From Lichina pygmaea (lineage: Eukaryota; Ascomycota; Lichinomycetes; Lichinales; Lichinaceae): DNA of 64,000 nucleotides. Shown piece after piece: positions 44,862 to 56,955 of the stretch; position 1 is the stretch's first letter; every line of letters starts with the position of its first letter. The DNA is taken from the NCBI GenBank assembly GCA_963422465.1, contig OY730174.1, forward strand, positions 2,232,001 through 2,296,000. Direction: 5' to 3'. The position numbers were made by a program, and so were the translations under genes. Below the pieces are notes generated by a model. That model had not been told where the DNA came from. It saw only the letters and a program-made list of their open reading frames with translations, and made no database searches.

Positions 44862-46364
44862 ATGGCATCCGGTACGTACTTTGCATCGCGCATGGTCAAA
44901 TTCCTCTACTGGGCTCTCGTGGTGGACAGGTGATGCATCATGAAACTGATCTCGATCCTGACCAGAACCCTCGAAAGTGGTCCCATTGACATGCCACGGC
45001 CACTCGAGACCCGTCACTCATCTTGATTTTTCCTCTACTGTCGACGACGACCAATACTACTTGATGTCCGCTTGCAAAGGTGAGCGGCACGTCCGTTGGG
45101 TGGGTGGCTCTGTCTCACCGTTCCCAGACAATAATCCTATGCTCCGAGATGGAATCACTGGAGACTGGTTTGTGAGACGCATCTGCTAGGTTGGGCACAC
45201 TGCTCATGTTCATCAGGATTGGCACCTTCGTCGGGCATAAAGGCGCCGTATGGCAAGCTCGGATCTCTTCTGATGCAACCCTGGCAGTGACCGGTTCTGC
45301 CGATTTTACCGCGTTAGTCCTCCCACTTCGTCGGCCCAATCAACCATGGTTCGACTGGAAGCTGACCACAACCCTCGCTCTCTACAGGAAGGTCTGGGAC
45401 ACCCATACTGGAGAGAATCTCCACACCTTTCAACACGCACACATAGTCCGGGCTGTAGCCCTTCCCAGCCAGCCACGCCCCAGTATCGTGGCTACCGGTG
45501 GCGCGGAGAAGAAGCTTCGGATCTTTGATCTGTCGGCTGCCAGCCGTCCTGCCAGCCCTAACAGCTCTCTCCCCAACGGTAGTGCTGTCACCAATGGGCA
45601 CGTCAATGGCGTCTCTGACAAATCAGCTGCAAGCTATGAAATCGGCCCTGGTGTGCACGGGGGTACAATCAAGAGCATAGTATGGACCTCGGATCCGAAT
45701 GTCTTGGTCACCGCAGCCGATGACAAGAAGATCCGGTGGTGGGACCTACGAAGTCGATCTCTTATCTGTGAATTTGAACTCGACGGCGTAGTAGGCTCGT
45801 GCGAGCTGAACGCTGCTGCAACGGTAAATCCTCCGAGTACAGCGTCTCTGTTGGCCGAGGCGGCAAACCCAACCTCGGGTATCAACGGCGTCAATGGGAG
45901 TCATGGCGGTATCAACGGGACAGATCGTGCCGCCAGCGGCGGCGGACCGGTTCTTAGCGTGGCAGCAGGCAAACGCGTTTATTTCTTCGACGGCCTCGAG
46001 CCCAACAGACTGGCCAAAACCTTTGAGATGCCATACGAGGTGGCCAGTGTCGCGCTACATCCTGATCAGCAGCGGTTCGTCACGGGTTGTTCGGGTGATA
46101 CGTGGGTTCGTATGCACGACTTTGAAGACGGCAAGGAACTGGGTGCGTTCTGCAGTCTCTCTCATTGCTGCTCTCCACGCTCTTTCTCTTGAACCTACAG
46201 AAGGGAGCCTTCCATTAACGAAGACAGAACTTTCCAAGGGCCACCACGGCCCGATCTGGTCTGTCAGTTTTTCTCCAGACGGAAAGCTGTACGCCACGGG
46301 CTCTGAGGACGGTACGATCAAGCTCTGGAAGTTCTGCTCGGTGCCGTATGGGCTATGGCGATAG
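44862..46364 (+). CDS. STRAP: STRAP / Unrip-like seven-bladed WD40 protein
   Basis: Six exons: 44862-44871, 44966-45079, 45128-45167, 45217-45312, 45388-46142, 46201-46364; 392 aa, all phases agree. The ten-base first exon (ATG GCA TCC G) joins VVPLTCHGHSRPVTHLDF, matching the start of animal STRAP (PLTCSGHTRPV). Later blocks also match: MLRDGITGDW/IGTFVGHKGAVWQA, ADFTA/KVWDTHTGENLHTF, and the C-terminus SEDGTIKLWK..YGLW. In animals STRAP/Unrip is a scaffold with roles in the SMN complex, cap-independent translation and TGF-beta signalling; the fungal role is less clear. A Ser/Asn/Gly-rich insert (roughly residues 145-180) and another (about 240-270) lengthen the loops. Identity strong; first exon likely. 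Confidence 0.9.
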
Positions 46365-47160
46365 CTAGTCTTTCCCTTTCCTTCTCTCCATCCTAGTTTC
46401 TTCCTTGCATCTCTTCTTTTTGACACGCCTTTCAACTCTCATTTGATGCTTCCCACTCCGTCTCCCACCCCTTGCCTTTTCTCTTCATCTTTCGTCTCGC
46501 CCATCACTTTCGACGTGCAAACAAAGCCATCTCGAAATCCTCTTAGAAAAGAGACGACAACGCAGACTGGGAGGAAGACCAGGAAAGACTACACGGGACG
46601 AAGCGGAATGTCTACGATTCCACGTGTCCGACGCAATCACGGCGTGTCTACTCTACGCTGCTCTCGTTCCCCGCGTAAGAATTATAGCTATGAGATTGGA
46701 TTCCACGCGTAAAAAGTACAGTCATGATAATGGAACGGAACATCCTGAACGTCCTCTGTATGACTCGTTCGCTCTCTTTCTTTCTTCTCACTTTGCGTAC
46801 TGTGTGTCACACACCACCCACTACTACTCGTAGCTAGTGTGCTCGTCGGGCAGGCAGATACTGTATGTACTGTACGTAGACGTCTCCAGTCTGGACTCTG
46901 CTAGCAGGTCAAGTGTAGCTCGGTAGATGTGTCGCGGGGCGGGACTTGTCGTGGCTTATTGCTACCGCTACTGTTACTGCTACATGAATATTATGCTGCT
47001 TTTGCTGTTGCTCTATTCCTTTCCGTTCTGGAGCTTCTACTTCTTCTACTTCTGCTACTTCTGCCACTTCTGCCACTCCTGCCACTATAGTGGATCCACC
47101 GCTTTTGAGGAGCACTACTGGTTCTACTGCTGCCACCACCACCGCCGTCACCACCACCGT

Positions 47161-47222
<62 letters not shown>

Positions 47223-48188
47223 TATCTTCTCCTGCCATCCCGCTAGTCTCTCCCTTGACTCCATCTTGAGCTGTAAGTGACTTTTTCAGATAACAGAGAT
47301 GGCTCACCCCGTGTTCATTCTGTTCTTGTACATGGGCGCAGCTACTCTTTTGCGTCGGAACATATTGAAGTGCTCCTGGAGAGACGAGAGCAACGAGGCA
47401 ACAATGAGACTAGGGATGTGTAGTGGTGGTTGAGGGAGTATGGATGATAGATGATGAATGATGGATGATGGATGGTGGATGATGGATGATGGATGATGAA
47501 TAAGAGATGATGGATAATGAATAAGAGATGAGGGATGATGAATGACATAGGATGAATGAGAGCCCACAGATCAACCACGACAAAGACAAAGAGCAGAGGT
47601 GGCGCAAGAGAGATGTACACAGACAGGTGTCCAACAGACCAGAACTTTCTTTTTACCAACCGGGAATAAAGGGCAGAGTGGAGATATTGTGTTTCAGTAT
47701 CACACTGCTTCCTATCTGAAACTTGTATGTGGACCATGACTACTCGATAGGGAGCGGTGGGGGCAACGACGGTGGTTTCGGCAATGGTGGTGGTAGTGGT
47801 GGTGGTGATGGTCGAAACAGCAGTAGCAGTAGCAGTAGTGGTGGAAACAGCAGTAGCTACGGCAGTAGTGGTGGAGACAGCAGTAGTGGCAGCCGTAGCA
47901 GTAGCAGCAGTAGTAGCGGCAGCAGTGGCAGTAGTAGCAACAGTAGCAAGCACTATTGGAGGATGCTTACAAGTAACCAACGAAGCCACGGAAGGACATG
48001 CTCCCCCTCCCGTCGATAGATAAGAGACCGCATTTAGTATTACTCTTGATAAGAAAAGTAGCCAAAGGGAGTAAAGAGGGAAGGAAGCAGAGGAAGGGGG
48101 GAGGAAAAGTAAAGGAGGAAGGGGGCAAAGGAGGGGGAAAAGCAAGATAAGATAAAGAGGAAGGAAGCAAGCAAGCAGTACTGTGTCG
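46365..48188. other. Intergenic, microsatellite-rich
   Basis: Between the 3' ends of STRAP and the ALY/REF gene. (ACT)n of about 20 units at 47161-47222 with TTC/CTT-type runs just before; degenerate GATGGAT/GATGAAT repeats at about 47438-47550; mixed GGT and CAG/AGT triplets at about 47755-47960; a purine-rich stretch at 48040-48175. Long open frames here are low-complexity artefacts. Confidence 0.6.
47161..47222. repeat. (ACT)n microsatellite
   Basis: About 20 perfect ACT/CTA units in tandem. Confidence 0.9.
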
Positions 48189-49499
48189 TTACTCAATCGT
48201 CATCTCAACGTCCTGATCTGGCATGAATGCCGCCGGAGGGTTCTGTGTGACCACCTCGCTGGGAGATAGCTGCTGCTGCAGAGAGTCACCTCCATTCGTC
48301 GATGGTGCTGCGGTGCCGCCCATCTGAGAATTGTCTCCGGAATCACCGACTCCCTTGCTTCCCCAGTAATCCTCCATCTCCGCATCCAACTCGCCTTGCG
48401 TCTTGCGCGGTCTGCCGTCTCGGCTGTCGAACCGACCAGATGTGTGGTTGTTCCCATCTCGTCTACCAGCACCGCCGCCGCCGCCATTGCCGCCTGGACG
48501 ACGGCCGTCACGGAACGAGTGGTCGTCTCGTCGGCCGTCGTATCTCCGACCACCGTCTCTCGCTCCCCCTACTCCTCGGACGGCGTACCGGCCTGAAGAC
48601 ACTGGGGAGCGTGACCGGTGCCGGTACCCTTGCCCCGGCGTGTACCGATCGAGATACTCCGGCCCATGCCTGGTGACGTCGCTCGGTCGATGGCGTCCTG
48701 AAGAGACGGATCGATGACGGTGTCGGTGTTCTGATGGGGCTCTCTCGGGGTCTGAAACTCCCGAGATACGGTCGAATAGACTCCGTGCTGGTTTCGTGGC
48801 GGTGTCGAATGGATTGCGTGGACGCGCCGCCGGTGCGCTTGGAACAAGCGTCAAGCTTATGGGCTGCCCGTTGGCGTTGGCGCCGTCGTACTCGCGGATC
48901 GCAGTCTTCGCGGAGGACAAGTCTTCGTAGATGACGAACGCCGTGCCAGAGGATCGGCCGGCCCGGTCATACCGGATGCTTGTTTTCCTGACGCGGCCGA
49001 TGCGGGAGAAGAGTCCCTAACAGTCGTTCCAATGTCGTCAGCGAGGTTGCCCTAGATGTACGAACAGCAGCAACACCGTCTTGAACGCACCTCAAGATCC
49101 TCCTGAGTCAAGTCGTAATGCAAGTTGTCGATGCGGATTTTAGCGCCTGGCGGGTCGCTTGATGTAAACTTTCATCAGCAAAAGTCCGCAAGACCGGGGA
49201 AAGAATGCACTGACTCGTCACGGGTTGCCGGGGTCCGCTCCTCATAGGTGAAATAAGTCGGCCGACGACGTCCACGAGCTGCACCGGCCAATGCTCAGCT
49301 GAGCACTTCCAAGATCAGGCAAGGCTACCCTTACGCTCATCGCTGTCGTCGAATCTATCATGCACCCAGTCACTGCATCAAGCGCGTCAGTACGACTCGC
49401 CACACTGTGACATTCCGCCTTGAGAGAACGAAAGTGGACCTACCGATCGAAATCCCTGTACTCCTCTTTTGACTTTGACTTGAGTCGGCGAGATAGCAT
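48189..49499 (-). CDS. ALY/REF-type mRNA export adaptor (Yra1/Mlo3-like RRM protein)
   Basis: Five exons: 49499-49444, 49372-49335, 49293-49215, 49157-49091, 49016-48189; 355 aa, phases consistent, introns 58-79 nt. One RRM (about residues 80-155): KIRIDNLHYDLTQEDLEGLF, then SGTAFVIYEDLSSAKTAI, then the REF-like ANGQPISLTL edge. The N-terminus is charged (RDWVHDRFDDSDE); the C-terminal half is RGG/RD-rich and disordered; near the end lies KTQGELDAEMEDYW, the conserved UAP56/Sub2-binding motif of ALY/REF proteins. The family couples splicing and TREX to Mex67-driven nuclear export. The extra C-terminal tail after the motif is longer than in yeast Yra1. Family strong; which paralogue it is (Yra1- or Yra2-like) is open, and an earlier start exon cannot be excluded. 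Confidence 0.85.
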
Positions 49500-50834
49500 T
49501 GTGAAGCGCGTTAGCTGAAATCATGCCACATCATTTCATGTTTCCTGGTTCCGCCTGCTCGCACACGAAGGTATCTCGTAGGATCGACAGGTCGAAGGGT
49601 CGAGAGGTTACGGCGCCGAGCAACCAAAGGGAGTGAGGACAGGAGGGATAGTGATGAAGAACCTGATGAGACGGTAATCAGTCGACTGTGCCTCACCCAT
49701 GACCAGTTCGCGTTGGACAAGGATCGAGTTGAGACCACGTAAGAACCCACCAACCTTTCTGATGCCGTCGCGCGGACCGGTACTATGACGACGGGCCCTC
49801 GACCGCGGAACACTCGACCGCTGTGTTTGAAGGAGTCAATCGCTGGCTCAGTTCCAGAGGTCGGCAGATCGTGCACGTACTTGACGATCTACGATCCTCT
49901 CCTCTAGAGTGCGATCCATGTCGGCGACGCTGGGGTCTAACTATCGATAGACGTATTTCTGGTAGACCGTCTTAAGGAATAGTCGCTGTTGACCGTAGCC
50001 CTTATGATGAGATGGGTCTACGAGACTGCTGAGAGCACAATATCAGAGGTAGTGCGCCACATCGGAGAAACGCCCTAGCTCTGACCTTTGTTCAAGATGA
50101 TGCGAGAAACGTGTACGGATGGTACGTCTGATTTCAACGCTTTGCGGCGGAAGCAGGATGTTTACGGTGGAAGGCTGTCGCAAAGCTTCGAGTACGTACT
50201 GTTTATGACTAAGTTGTGCACAATTTTCTCAGCCGATCTAAGGAGCCAGGTGTCGGCTGCCAAACAAGAGCCACGGCATCCTCTATGTTCAGCACCGAGA
50301 AATATTTCGATAGACCCGTCGCCATCACAAAAGTGGAGCATATTCATGGACATGATATGGTGCTTGTTACGACAAAGGTCGTGAATTGCGGCTATTGCTG
50401 CTGAGATTATATGCTATGCAGGACTAAACAGTGATAGAGATCTCAGACTACCAAAAGCTTGGCCCATCCGCCGATGGACGCCCGTCCCCCTTCTTCCGAA
50501 GCCCAATCGCTGGAACCAGCGCCGTCTGGGCTGTAATACCTATTGCCCCAGAAGGGCCACGCCCAGATCAATGCTCTTGCTCCTGCCAAGTATGCCGACA
50601 TGACCACGCCCGGCTGATCTCATCCGATCCTGTTTGCCCCAAATAGATAAGTCGCATGAGAGCCAGTGCAAGTGGTCGACACCTGTATGTGAAACGTGAC
50701 GGATGTGCACGACTGCTGTCCTTGTGTCGCGGAGTAGGTCATAGGAGAATGAAAACGCGTCATCGTGATGCAAGGCATGCAGATGCCAACATCCAAGTGT
50801 GCAGTGTGGAAACAGCACGAGAGAATCAGACCAG
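49500..50834. other. Intergenic between ALY/REF and the Red1-like gene
   Basis: Holds the ALY/REF promoter and the 3' flank of the Red1-like gene. No ORF with family resemblance or fungal codon pattern; no tRNA or other RNA gene recognised. Confidence 0.4.
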
Positions 50835-53800
50835 CTACGCTGTTTTACCAGCGGACTCGTTCTGAGGATTCAGAACCAAGACTCGAGAAGGGTCCTGAAG
50901 AAATGTCGAGCGGTAGGCGGAAATTGCAGCCGCGACGGTTGAGAAATCCGTCTGCTTATTGGAGCGTAGTTCCTGCAATGTGTGCCTGAGACCGGACATG
51001 AACTTGGCATTCTCGCCCGGCGAACGGTCATCTGTTACAGAGCTCAGCTGAAACAGGATGATCTCATCTGCGGCGTTAGCGGGATACACAGAGTCAGCAA
51101 TAGACCATCGTCCCCCCGAAACTAGTTCGAGCAACAGACGCCGGACATTCAGACAGAGTAGACCGAGGTGGACCATGTCAGACCGATACGCACCACTGAT
51201 TTCCATGTCCCGAAAGTGCTGCCCGTCGCAGGACTGGTCATTACAGATGCCCCCGACCGCCTCGAATCGACACAGAGGCTTCATAGGGTCGATCCTATGG
51301 CTGTATGTCAGAGAACGGAAGCCCTGCGAGACAGTCTCAAGGTAGTTGGAATGATAGCGATAAGAGTGAAACCAGTTCAGCGGACTAGAATACGCCGTGA
51401 AGCTGCTGCGTTGACGGACTGGCGATCCAGTCTTGTCCTGCATTTCGTCGTTAGAGCGCCCTTGTAGACGGCAAGCACTACTTACCGGGTCATCCACGAT
51501 GCTGACAGCGGGCGCCTCATGCGCCTCTGGTGCAGAGATGGTTGCAAGTGGCAATGTCTGCGCAAAATGCTCTCGAGCTGACCCGCTGACAGAGCCGACG
51601 GACTTGGGGCTGAAAGGGGGCGAGTCATCAGCTTCGGCTGGGAGCGGAGGAGATGGAGCCACCCTCTGATTACTCGGGATGAAAAGCGGCAGGTCCTCAG
51701 GTGGCTCATATGCATCAGAGTCAGTCGACGTCTCACTATCTGAAGTCACTTCCCCGTCCTCGTGTTCCTCGGTCGTGAGAGCTTCATCAGTCTCGGCTGA
51801 TGCAGTACGTTCTGCTGCAGCGGTGACACGGGGACTCTGATGACTTCGTGGCGTTTCGTCGACGCTGCTGGTAGTCTGGCTGTTTCTGCGCTCCCTAGCC
51901 AGCCCAACGAACACCTTGCGACTCAAGCAAAATTGACCGGAGAGCAGATTAATGGCCGCCCGGGAGTCTGCTTGCGTGTGGAGCGTCACAAAGGCGTATC
52001 CGGCGAGGCGGTGTCTTTTGGGATTCACGGGAATATTTATGTCCTCCCTGTTGCGAAGCGGTGAGCATTGCTCATGTCCAGAGAAAAAGCAAAGGACGAG
52101 ATGAGAGACTGCTCGCTTGGATCCTCAACTAATACGTACACCCGAAACTCCTTGAAGAGCTTTTCCAAATCGTCCGCAGTGGCTGCATGGTCCAGATTGC
52201 CAACGTAAAGCCGTCTGCCTTCCGCAAGGGCGTTAGATTCCTGACCATGGGTTGCTTCAACATGGTCTGTGTCATCGATGCTATGGTCCAGCTGTTCCGC
52301 GCCGTCATCCACGGCAAGAGGCTCTTTGTCCGGCTCCACAACTTTGCGTGCCGTCTCGCCATCAACCTCCATACCCGTTGCCGCTAGACCAGGAAGTGAA
52401 GATTTTCGAGGTTCTTGCTCCTCAACGTCCATTAATTCCGGTAGGTGTATGGTTTGAGAAACATCGGTAGATTGGGGCCCAGGTTGCAAAGCCCCATCTT
52501 CATTCTCCGATGCTCTCGTAGATTCCCCAGGGTTGGTCGGGAGACACTGTGGTACCGCAAGGGATGCGGACTCTCCCGAAGGAGCTTCTACGGGTGCCGT
52601 CAAGGCCTGCTGAGTATCCTGCGCTGTGGTGGCTATCACTTGGTATGCGGCATCCTGAGGGGCCGCATCCAGGCTTGATGGGACCGAAGCTGTGCCTACA
52701 CAAGCTAATAGTCAGGACAAGACTCTCACCGTAGAGTTAAACACATGATGCAGCAGGTCCCCAATGAACGGAGAAATTTTCGAAGTTGTCAAAGAGCACT
52801 TACTGACGGGGACCCCGTTCCTTTCAGCTTCTGGGACCAACATGTCCAAAGAGCCGGGACCACCTTGGGGCGTTCTTTGCGAGTCGTGAACGTCCAGGAG
52901 GAGCAGCTCCTGTTCCAGCCGCTGCCTTCTCAGCAAAGCTTGTTGTACGGAAATCTCGCGCTGTTCACGCTCGGCTTTGAGCTCCTCGAGTCGCCTGTTT
53001 TCCTGCTCCATCTCGGCCGCCATCTGTGATAGGCCACTTTTTATCTCTTTGCGCCGACGGATCTTTTCCTCCGTCTTCATCTGTTCCAACCGCTGATTCT
53101 CTCGTCGCTTGGCAGACTCTGCAGCGGCGGCGGCGGCGGCGGCGGCGGCAGCGGCAGCTTTCTTCCTTTCTTCCGCTGCTAGATCTTCCTGCTGGCTCGG
53201 CTCAGTCCTGGACGAGTCACGATGATCGGATTCCGTGACGTGAATGGTCAGAACTTTAGCAGGACTAAGCAATGTGCTTGGCCTCGTGGGTGTCTGGGCT
53301 CGACTCTTGGACAGCGTCGCCTTCCGGAGCTCGTATTCTGCGATCGTCTTCCGCATAAGACGGATCTCCTCTTCCCGACGCTTGAGATCCTCTTGAGCGA
53401 GCGACTTGCCTCTGGAGACAGTCCCGTCCGCTACTGGAGTGCCGGCGCCTGAAGTGCGCGTAACACTGTCCTTGTGTTTGCGAACGGTCCTGTTGCTCGG
53501 TGGAAAATCGAGTAAGGGGGGCATGTCTCGAATCGAGATTCGTTTCCGGACCGGTTGGACCAGGCCTTGCGAGCTCTGGCCGGCCGATACTTCGCCGTCA
53601 GAGAGTTTGCTCGGGTCGCCTGCAGCTTCGTCGCCGGTATCTTCGTCGTCGCTGACGTCGATGACCAAAGATTGCTGCCTCCTGAAGCTTCCAAAAGGCC
53701 TCTTCGCAGGCGAACCCCCCGGCGGTGGCTCGCTATCGAAGTCCGCAGCAACGAGACGCTTGCGAGAGGCGAGACGTGTTGGCAGCGGCACATTCGACGC

Positions 53801-55829
53801 CAGCGGTGGCTCGCTATCGAAGTCCGCAGCAACGAGACGCTTGCGAGAGGCGAGACGTGTTGGCAGCGGCACATTCGACGCCAGCGGTTGATTGAGTTGG
53901 ACGGGCACTCCCTCAGGTGCCGAAGCAACAGTCATGGACAGACCTGGTATTGTTGTGACGGTGGCCGATTTCTCCGGAAACTCTTTCCGCTCCTGGAGGG
54001 TGCCTCGGCCAAGAAGCGGCAATTCTGCCAAAGATGGCCCAGTCAGCGCTGCGGCTCCGGCTGCTGCCCCTAGAGACGACGAGACGGCGCTAGATTGCCT
54101 TTGGCTGGGATGAGTGTGTTCCGGTAGAGCTACCTTCCCGGGCGGTAGCATCACACGGTTATCCTTCGGTGACGCACTCGGGCGACGGCCGTCACTTGGG
54201 GCAGAGTTACTAACGGCCGGGAGCGCTGCCAGTATCGTATCGGCCACGGCGCGCACGTCGGCCGCAGAGGCAGACTGCTCCGGTTTGTCCAGCAGGCTAG
54301 GTGTTCCACGTGTCTCTGACTGTTCAGTCGTTGGCTGGCTGTCGAGGGGTGTTGTTTTCAGGTAGGCAGCTTTGGACAACGTCTTCGTTGCCGACCTCTG
54401 AGGGAGACTGATTCCACCTTTGGCCGCCAGTTTCGCTAGAATAAGATCCTTGCGTTCCACGTGGGATTCGCTAGGTTTCATCTTCTTAGGTACGCTTGAT
54501 ACAGGACCTTGATCGTGGGTCTGCTTCGCCGTCTGCGCCGGCATGGCCGGAGCGGTCGATGGGGTGCTGCTCTGTCGACTATGCTCCCCGCCAGAACGTG
54601 TCTGGCGCATTTCCGCGGCCGCCTGCAACGGCTTGCGGGCGGTATCCACAATCCTGCCACCAGGCAGGCCGCTCTGGTTCAATCCATTCATTTGAGGTTG
54701 GTGACGTTCCCCTTGGGAGATGCCATTGCTTGGGCCGCCATGCGCGGCGTGTCCTGTAGTAGTTGAGATCTTTGTTCCTTCGAGCAGTGATCGTTGACTA
54801 TCTTTCCGGGGTGGTACGGGCAGGCCTAACTCTTGAAAGAGACTAGCCAGCGTCTCGCGATCAATGCCTTCGGATAAGTAGTGCTTGAAATCGATGTCGT
54901 AGCTTAGCATATCGCGGATAGCGCTTAATGCCATCCCGCGGACCTCGGAGGGGTTCTTTTCGGGGGGAGGCCTGCCCTCCGCTGGCCGGCCCATAGGGCT
55001 CTCGAGAGCTTGCAGATTGGCTGACGGCGTCGAAAATGACGATTGTCTTGGTCTTGTGGTGGATTTCTTCGGCATCGTTCGAGACAGATGCGGGGAACCT
55101 GTATGTGAGTCAGATTGAGATGACACGTTTGCTGATTTGGCTAAGCTACATACCAGAGTGCGCAGGCGACTTGATATTTTCGGGTTGGTCTTGAGAAGAA
55201 CCCGAAGCATACCCGTTGGCTGCATCATCCTTGTGCGTGAACGGTCGCGAACCTTGGCTCAGGGGAGTTTTTACCGACAGTGAGGATGTTGGGCTCCGTA
55301 GAGACGCCACGGAGCGAGGATTGGACGGTAAGATTCTACCGTTTCCGTTTCTAGTTCGTTGCTGGCCGGTAGGAAAACCACGGGTTGGTTTCGCATCAGA
55401 GGCCACGAATTCAACATCGCTTAGCTCGCCTTCTTCGCGTTCCGCGCTGCCGGGCCCTGCAACACCAACCGTTGCACCAGTGCTTTGGCCATCTGTAGAC
55501 GGCGGACCGAATGATGAAAGCCTTGCAGGCTGGGGTAGCGCAAAGTTGGGTGACGGAGCCGTGAGGAAAGGTGGGAAAGGTGACGGCCGTAAAGTCTGTC
55601 TGGCGACAGCTTGGAAAGGGGACTGCTGGAGTGGGCCTGCTGAAAATACCATCGGGCTGGCAATTGCGCCACGAGGAGTAGTCTGCATCTGTTGCGTCCC
55701 AAAGTTGGGATGTTGAAAGCCAGAAAAGGCTTGCGTACGGGCCGATGCGGTCGCCGCTGGATCAAACACCGCGTTAGGATCGGCGTCAAAAGCCATGTTG
55801 TCACTCGGAATCCGAGGATGGGAGGCCAT
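50835..55829 (-). CDS. Red1/ZFC3H1-like nuclear RNA-decay protein with RRM and C-terminal zinc finger
   Basis: Five exons: 55829-55154, 55098-52804, 52695-52140, 52047-51486, 51437-50835; 1563 aa with consistent phases. Order: disordered N-terminus (to about 220), a segment LSAIRDMLSYDIDFKHYLSE, a long disordered part, a coiled coil (about 770-960: RREEEIRLMRKTIAEYELRK, a poly-Ala run, then EMEQENRRLEELKAEREQ), an RRM (about 1120-1200: RRLYVGNLDHAATADDLEKL ... LAGYAFVTLHT), an acidic Ser/Glu stretch, and near the end LCRFEAVGGICNDQSCDGQHF, a C-X8-C-X4-C-X3-H zinc finger of the zf-C3H1 type found in fission-yeast Red1 and human ZFC3H1. Those proteins scaffold MTREC/PAXT, which feeds unwanted RNA to the nuclear exosome. 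I infer the same role; the internal RRM is not a part I know from those proteins. Confidence 0.8.
51438..51485 (-). other. 48-nt in-frame intron of the Red1-like gene
   Basis: GTAAGT donor, CTAAC branch site and AG end, but length divisible by three and no stop, so retention would add 16 residues between DDP and DKTGSP. Splicing is favoured because all three signals match consensus. Confidence 0.6.
53125..53163. repeat. Poly-alanine-coding GCN repeat
   Basis: GGC/GCC triplet run (plus strand GGC) encoding about 13 consecutive Ala on the minus strand, at the end of a coiled-coil segment of the Red1-like protein. Confidence 0.75.
53722..53883. repeat. Perfect tandem duplication (2 x 81 bp) inside the Red1-like coding sequence
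   Basis: Units 53722-53802 and 53803-53883 appear identical and repeat 27 codons (the block around LASNVPLPTRLASRKRLVA). Identity with no silent changes implies a recent event or, less likely, an assembly artefact. Confidence 0.85.
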
Positions 55830-56955
55830 CCTGATCGGCCTCAGGCTTGAAACGCCTATCCTAGCCTGTGTGTCTGGCGGAGGTTGAGTTAATCAGTGGG
55901 TTAGTCGCGCAGGGCAGAACAGACGACAGCTCAACAAGACGAATAGCAGGGAAGTGAAGAGCCACCACCGATACCAGGGCTACCAAGAGGAACGACTTGG
56001 GCGGACAGGAGGGAGTACAGCAGATCTGAGAAGGTGCTATATGAATCTTGTCGCCACCACTGTTAGTGGAAGGATCTCGGGTGGAAGTGTAGCCAGCACC
56101 CAGGCCAAACACTTCTTTCCAAGAGAAAGCAGTGCATGTCCTTTCCTTTCTGCTTTGATTTATACGCTCCTCCTCTTTCTATTAGGTCTGGTGATATGAG
56201 ATGTAGATGAATGGTTGTTGATGCAATCTCAGGGGTGTTCTTACCGGAATGAGCGAGATGGAAGAGATTTGAGCGGTTGGGTGAAGCCGGTCATGTGATG
56301 TAAGTGCCCGTCGCGCCAACGGCGGCAGAGGATCAGAGTTTTCTAGACGACGGTGCTCTCTGTACCTTTGTACTTACGTATCGGTACCAGAAGCTCTCCT
56401 CATACCCTTGTATAATACATGACATAGTCGTATGTGCGGAGTATACTGATGGAATACGTGACGCACCAGGGTAGCACGTTTCGTACGTCACGTGGTACAT
56501 ACAGTAACGTACTGCGGTGAGTGTCTGGTCTCGCACATACGTATCAGTACGAAGTACTTCCGTACCTCTATCGGTACCTCCTCGCTCAGGCCCCTTTGCG
56601 CAGCGTCACGTGAGCCACGATACCAATACTCGGGAACCCGCCTTGGCGATCACACTATTACATAAAGGGTAATGAGTAAACAAACACCAGCATCCGGGAG
56701 GCGCCCTGGAGTGAGCTCTCGCCAATGAGCTACTTCCATACGTTCCGTACTTCCAGTTGGATTCACTGTTTTCGTTCTGTCTTTCGACATTCGACAGCCA
56801 GCTGAGGTCCTTTTCAGTCTGCATACCTTCGCCTTACTTCCCATCGAACTCGTACTCGGGGATGTTAATGCTTCGCTGCTGAGTCCGCTTCTCTGATCAT
56901 AACCGTTGGATGTGTCATGAAACACTCTTCTAGAACCGTGTCGAGTTGAACCACC
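55830..56955. promoter_or_regulatory. Divergent promoter region between the Red1-like and myosin genes
   Basis: About 1.1 kb between start codons. A GTAC-rich cluster lies at about 56370-56580. No convincing coding frame. Confidence 0.5.

Noticed and set aside
47342-48196. Minus-strand frame of 284 codons
   Set aside because: Built almost wholly from simple repeats (Thr/Ala/Val and His/Pro/Ser runs); no domain and no splice context.
50088-50384. Plus-strand frame of 98 codons between two genes
   Set aside because: No family resemblance, poor codon pattern, start not ATG-supported.
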